64,000 nucleotides of DNA, taken from NCBI RefSeq assembly GCF_013044515.1, contig NZ_JABEPR010000002.1:310001-374000 (forward strand). Reading direction: 5' to 3'. Positions 60,655-64,000 of this stretch are shown piece by piece. The notes under the pieces were generated by a model. It had not been told where the DNA came from and did not search any database. It was given only the letters and a program-made list of their open reading frames with translations. Numbering within the stretch: position 1 is the first letter of the stretch; every line of letters starts with the position of its first letter. The translations under genes and the position numbers were made by a program. The stretch comes from Sphingomonas sp. ID1715. GTDB taxonomy: Bacteria; Pseudomonadota; Alphaproteobacteria; Sphingomonadales; Sphingomonadaceae.

Positions 60655-62112
60655 ATGGGCGACAACCCGATGCTGAAGTTCGTTCACACGTCGCAGGCCT
60701 ATCCGGCCAAGCGGCCGGCCGAGCTGCGCGCCGAAGACTTTCGCGAAATCGCCGACCGCTATGCCACGCCCTCTGCGGAGGAGCAGTCGGCGCGCTGTTC
60801 GCAATGCGGCGTGCCCTATTGTTCGATCCACTGCCCGCTGCACAACCACATCCCCGACTGGCTGCGGCTGACCGCCGAGGGACGGCTGCGCGAAGCGTAT
60901 GAGCTGTCGAACGCCACCTCTTCGATGCCCGAGATTTGCGGCCGCATCTGCCCGCAGGACCGTTTGTGCGAAGGCAATTGCGTGATCGAGTTTTCGGGTC
61001 ACGGCGCGGTGACGATCGGCTCGGTCGAACGCTTCATCACCGACAAGGCCTGGGATGAAGGCTGGGTCGAGCCGCTGGTGCCCGGTCGCGCCCGGGGAGC
61101 GTCGGTCGGGATCATCGGCGCGGGACCCGCCGGGCTGACCGCCGCCGAGTATCTGCGGCGGGCGGGCTATGACGTGCACGTCTATGATCGCCACGACCGC
61201 GCCGGCGGGCTGCTCACCTACGGCATCCCCGGCTTCAAGCTCGAAAAACATGTCGTGATGCGCCGGATCGCGCGACTCGAGGAGGGCGGCATCGTCTTTC
61301 ATCTCGGCGCCGATGTCGGCGGCGCCCTGCCCTTTGCCGAGCTCCGCAACCGCCACGACGCGCTGCTGATCGCGACCGGCGTCTACAAGGCGCGCGCGAT
61401 CAAGGCACCGGGCGTGGATGCCGGCGGCGTCGTCGAAGCGCTCGACTATCTGATCGCGTCCAACCGCAAGAGCTTCGGCGACCAGGTGCCGGCATTCGAC
61501 AGCGGCGCGCTCGATGCCCAGGGCAGGCATGTCGTGGTGATCGGCGGTGGCGACACGGCGATGGACTGTGTCCGCACCGCCATCCGCCAGGGCGCCGCCA
61601 GCGTGAAGTGCCTCTACCGCCGCGACCGCGCCAACATGCCGGGGTCGCAGCGCGAAGTCGCGCATGCCGAGGAAGAAGGGGTCGAGTTCATCTGGCTCTC
61701 CGCGCCGGACGGCTTCGAGATCGCTGAGAATGGCTGGGTCGCCGGCGTCCGCGCGTCGCGCATGCGCCTCGGCGCCGCCGATGCCAGCGGTCGGCGCATG
61801 CCGGAGCCTGAGCCCGACAGCGGCTTTCACCTGCAGGCCGATCTCGTCATCAAGGCGCTGGGCTTCGATCCCGAGCCGCTGCCGGCGATGTTCGGCACGC
61901 CGGAACTCGGCGTCACCCGCTGGGGCACGCTCCGTGTCGATCACAAGAGCATGATGACCAGCCTGGACGGCGTCTTCGCTGCCGGCGACATCGTCCGCGG
62001 CGCCAGCCTCGTCGTCTGGGGCATCCGCGACGGCCGGGACGTGGCGGAGAAAATGCACGAGTGGCTGAAGGCAAGGGCAGCCGCGCCCGCATCCGAAAGG
62101 ATCGCCGCATGA
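60655..62112 (+). CDS. gltD: Glutamate synthase small subunit
   Basis: A protein of 485 residues, the NADPH-binding flavoprotein beta subunit. The N-terminal Cys clusters for [4Fe-4S] are CSQCGVPYCSIHC and CGRICPQDRLCEGNC; the FAD motif is VGIIGAGPAGLTAAEYL, the NADPH motif is VVVIGGGDTAMD, and the terminal FAAGDIVRGASLVVW is conserved. It transfers electrons to GltB. ATG 60655 follows GGAGGAG. TGA overlaps the gltB ATG (ATGA). The order gltD-gltB reverses the enteric gltBD order. Confidence 0.96.
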   Translation: MGDNPMLKFVHTSQAYPAKRPAELRAEDFREIADRYATPSAEEQSARCSQCGVPYCSIHCPLHNHIPDWLRLTAEGRLREAYELSNATSSMPEICGRICPQDRLCEGNCVIEFSGHGAVTIGSVERFITDKAWDEGWVEPLVPGRARGASVGIIGAGPAGLTAAEYLRRAGYDVHVYDRHDRAGGLLTYGIPGFKLEKHVVMRRIARLEEGGIVFHLGADVGGALPFAELRNRHDALLIATGVYKARAIKAPGVDAGGVVEALDYLIASNRKSFGDQVPAFDSGALDAQGRHVVVIGGGDTAMDCVRTAIRQGAASVKCLYRRDRANMPGSQREVAHAEEEGVEFIWLSAPDGFEIAENGWVAGVRASRMRLGAADASGRRMPEPEPDSGFHLQADLVIKALGFDPEPLPAMFGTPELGVTRWGTLRVDHKSMMTSLDGVFAAGDIVRGASLVVWGIRDGRDVAEKMHEWLKARAAAPASERIAA

Positions 62113-64000
62113 TTGATCAGCGCACACGTCTTGCCTCTGAAGGCATGTACCGGCCGGACTTCGAGTCCGATGCCTGCGGGGTCGGCATGATCGCCACGAC
62201 CGATGGCCGCGCCTCCCGCCGTGTCGTCGCCTCCGCCATCGAGGCGCTGAAGGCGGTGTGGCACCGGGGCGCCGTGGATGCCGATGGCAAGACGGGCGAC
62301 GGGGCCGGGCTGCTGGTCGATCTGCCGACCCGCTTCTTCGACGAGGCGATCGAGGATTCCGGGCATAAGGTGCGGCGCAACCGGCTGGCAGTGGGCATGA
62401 TCTTCATGCCGCGCACCGATCTCGGCGCGCAGGAGACGTGCCGGACGATCGTCGAGGCCGAGGTGATCGAGGCCGGCTACACCATCTATGGCTGGCGGCA
62501 GGTACCGGTCGATATCTCGGTGATCGGCCAGAAGGCGCAGGCGACGCGGCCCGAGATCGAGCAGATCATGATCGCCGGGCCGCTGCCGGGCGAGCAGGCG
62601 GCGGAGGAGTTCGAGAAGAACCTCTATCTCGTCCGCCGCCGGATCGAGAAGAAGGTGATCGCGGCGCAGATCGCCGGCTTCTACATCTGTTCGCTCAGTT
62701 GCCGCTCGATCGTCTACAAGGGACTGTTCCTCGCGGAGAGCCTCAGCCACTTCTACCCGGACCTGACCGACGAGCGGTTCGAGAGCCGCGTCGCGATCTT
62801 CCACCAGCGCTATTCGACCAACACCTTCCCGCAATGGTGGCTGGCCCAGCCGTTCCGCTGCCTCGCGCACAATGGCGAGATCAACACGATCCGCGGCAAC
62901 AAGAACCTGATGAAGAGCCATGAGATCAAGATGGCCTCATTGGCGTTCGGCGACCATTCGGAGGACATCAAGCCAGTGATCCCCGCCGGTGCGTCGGACA
63001 CGGCCGCGCTGGACGCGGTGTTCGAAGCGATCTGCCGCTCCGGCCGCGATGCGCCCACCGCCAAGCTGATGCTGGTGCCCGAGGCGTGGGGCGACGTCGA
63101 TCTGCCGCCCGACCAGCGGGCCATGTATTCCTATCTCGCCTCGGTGATGGAGCCGTGGGACGGCCCGGCGGCGCTCGCGATGACGGAGGGCAAATGGGCG
63201 GTGGCGGGCGTCGACCGCAACGCCCTTCGCCCGCTGCGCTTCACCCAGACGCAGGACGGGCTGCTGATCGTCGGCTCCGAGACCGGCATGGTGGTGGTGC
63301 CGGAATCGACCGTGCTGACCAAGGGGCGGCTCGGCCCGGGCCAGATGATCGCGGTCGATCTCGACAAGGGCGAAGTGCTGGAGGACAGCGCGATCAAGGC
63401 GCGGGTCGCGGCCGAGCATCCGTATGAACGGATGGTCGCGGGCTTCAGGACGTTCGACGACCTTCCCGCCTGTTCCCCTGCGAAAGCAGGGGCCCAGGAG
63501 TCCCACGCACATGGGCCCCTGCTTTCGCAGGGGAACGATAGGGCGGCGCTCACCCGCCTGCAGGTCGCGGCCGGGCAGACGCTCGAGGATATGGAGCTGA
63601 TCCTCGCGCCGATGGTCGAGGATGCGAAGGAGGCGGTGGGCTCGATGGGCGACGACACGCCGCTCGCGGTCATTTCCGACAAGCCGCGCAACATCGCGCA
63701 ATTCTTCCGGCAGAATTTCAGCCAGGTCACCAACCCGCCGATCGACTCTTTGCGCGAAACGCGGGTGATGAGCCTGAAGACCCGGTTCGGGAATCTCGCA
63801 AACATCCTCGACGTCGAGGGGCAGAACTCGAACGTGCTGGTGCTCGACACGCCGGTGCTGAGCTGTTCGGACTGGGACCGGCTGAAGGCCTATTTCGGCC
63901 CGCAGGCGGCGGTGATCGACTGCACCTATCCCGCCGATGGCGGCCCCGAGCAGCTGCGCGCCGCGATCGCCTCGATCCGCGCGGAAGCGGAACGGGCGAT
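62109..64000 (+). CDS. gltB: Glutamate synthase large subunit, 3' end outside the window
   Basis: The first 630 residues of a protein of about 1500. A short N-terminal propeptide (about 21 residues) precedes the class II glutaminase, whose nucleophile Cys is in ACGVGMIATT. RYSTNTFPQWWLAQP and LAHNGEINTIRGN are glutaminase motifs, then the central domain begins (QNFSQVTNPPIDSLRE, NLANILDVEGQ). A 65-base palindromic repeat is read in frame at about residues 455-476, at the boundary of the glutaminase and central domains. The gene continues beyond 64000. Confidence 0.96.
   Translation, partial: MIDQRTRLASEGMYRPDFESDACGVGMIATTDGRASRRVVASAIEALKAVWHRGAVDADGKTGDGAGLLVDLPTRFFDEAIEDSGHKVRRNRLAVGMIFMPRTDLGAQETCRTIVEAEVIEAGYTIYGWRQVPVDISVIGQKAQATRPEIEQIMIAGPLPGEQAAEEFEKNLYLVRRRIEKKVIAAQIAGFYICSLSCRSIVYKGLFLAESLSHFYPDLTDERFESRVAIFHQRYSTNTFPQWWLAQPFRCLAHNGEINTIRGNKNLMKSHEIKMASLAFGDHSEDIKPVIPAGASDTAALDAVFEAICRSGRDAPTAKLMLVPEAWGDVDLPPDQRAMYSYLASVMEPWDGPAALAMTEGKWAVAGVDRNALRPLRFTQTQDGLLIVGSETGMVVVPESTVLTKGRLGPGQMIAVDLDKGEVLEDSAIKARVAAEHPYERMVAGFRTFDDLPACSPAKAGAQESHAHGPLLSQGNDRAALTRLQVAAGQTLEDMELILAPMVEDAKEAVGSMGDDTPLAVISDKPRNIAQFFRQNFSQVTNPPIDSLRETRVMSLKTRFGNLANILDVEGQNSNVLVLDTPVLSCSDWDRLKAYFGPQAAVIDCTYPADGGPEQLRAAIASIRAEAERA
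63472..63536. repeat. Perfect 25-base-arm palindromic repeat in frame inside gltB
   Basis: Arms 63472-63496 and 63512-63536 are perfect complements of 25 bases with a 15-base loop; the core is CCCCTGCGAAAGCAGGGG, a variant of the type A repeat. Read through in gltB it gives [20 protein letters not shown], a low-complexity segment with no stop codon. Confidence 0.95.

Noticed and set aside
1870-63536. Scattered palindromes as a CRISPR array
   Set aside because: The copies are single, far apart and palindromic; there are no spacers of regular size and no cas genes.

Overview
The window is high-GC DNA from an alphaproteobacterium, most likely a member of the Sphingomonadaceae (Sphingomonas or a close relative). 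The evidence is the gene content (zwf-edd Entner-Doudoroff genes, PhaR, a DUF2842 protein, EAL and PAS signalling genes, a TonB receptor), frequent GTG/TTG starts, and many short palindromic repeats of the type scattered through sphingomonad genomes. It looks like ordinary chromosome. I see no rRNA, insertion sequence, prophage, CRISPR array or replication origin. Three tRNA genes are present: Asp-GTC, Glu-TTC and Leu-CAG.

Layout. 1-7.4 kb: redox genes (aldo/keto reductase end, SsuD-like flavin monooxygenase, 2-hydroxyacid dehydrogenase), an exported methyltransferase, a CsaA-like tRNA-binding protein, an MHS-type transporter and alanine racemase. 7.5-10.3 kb: polyhydroxyalkanoate genes (thiolase, short PhaC-like enzyme, PhaR). 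10.3-20.4 kb: CHASE2-EAL protein, chemotaxis receptor, S9 peptidase, ornithine cyclodeaminase family protein, epoxide-hydrolase-like enzyme, and two tandem Crp/Fnr paralogues with a DUF6894 partner. 20.4-26 kb: a candidate small RNA, then an operon (MBL-receiver-GAF protein, GAF-PAS adenylate cyclase, glucokinase). 26-30.4 kb: moaB-moeA, moaA and guaA. 30.4-35.8 kb: small hypothetical genes, mltG, fabF, acpP, 5-formyl-THF cyclo-ligase, and a Cys-rich leader-peptide candidate ahead of a 54-residue open frame. 35.8-44.3 kb: AI-2E family permease, glpK, zwf, edd and a TonB receptor with a Zur-like box. 44.3-49.9 kb: small membrane proteins and exported proteins, including an M48 protease cassette, an L,D-transpeptidase and a Gly/Ser-rich secreted protein. 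50-58.2 kb: recJ, a degenerate-receiver LuxR-PAS protein, a PAS-GGDEF-EAL protein and a phospholipase-D-like protein. 58.6-64 kb: NDUFA9-like protein, uppP, gltD and the 5' part of gltB, which runs off the end.

Central carbon flow is glucose to glucose-6-P (glk), then 6-phosphogluconolactone (zwf), then KDPG (edd), with glycerol entering through glpK. Second messengers are heavily represented: one cyclase, two EAL proteins (one also with GGDEF), and PAS/GAF sensors.

The most unusual points are these. Palindromic repeats sit in frame inside edd and gltB and supply the C-terminus of a small membrane protein. Repeats also end right before the start codons of glpK, edd and uppP. There is a structured small-RNA candidate at about 20.5 kb, a Cys-codon leader peptide at 35.4 kb, a cyclase gene overlapping glucokinase, and an L,D-transpeptidase with no conventional start codon. 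All homology statements come from reading motifs by eye; no database search was run.
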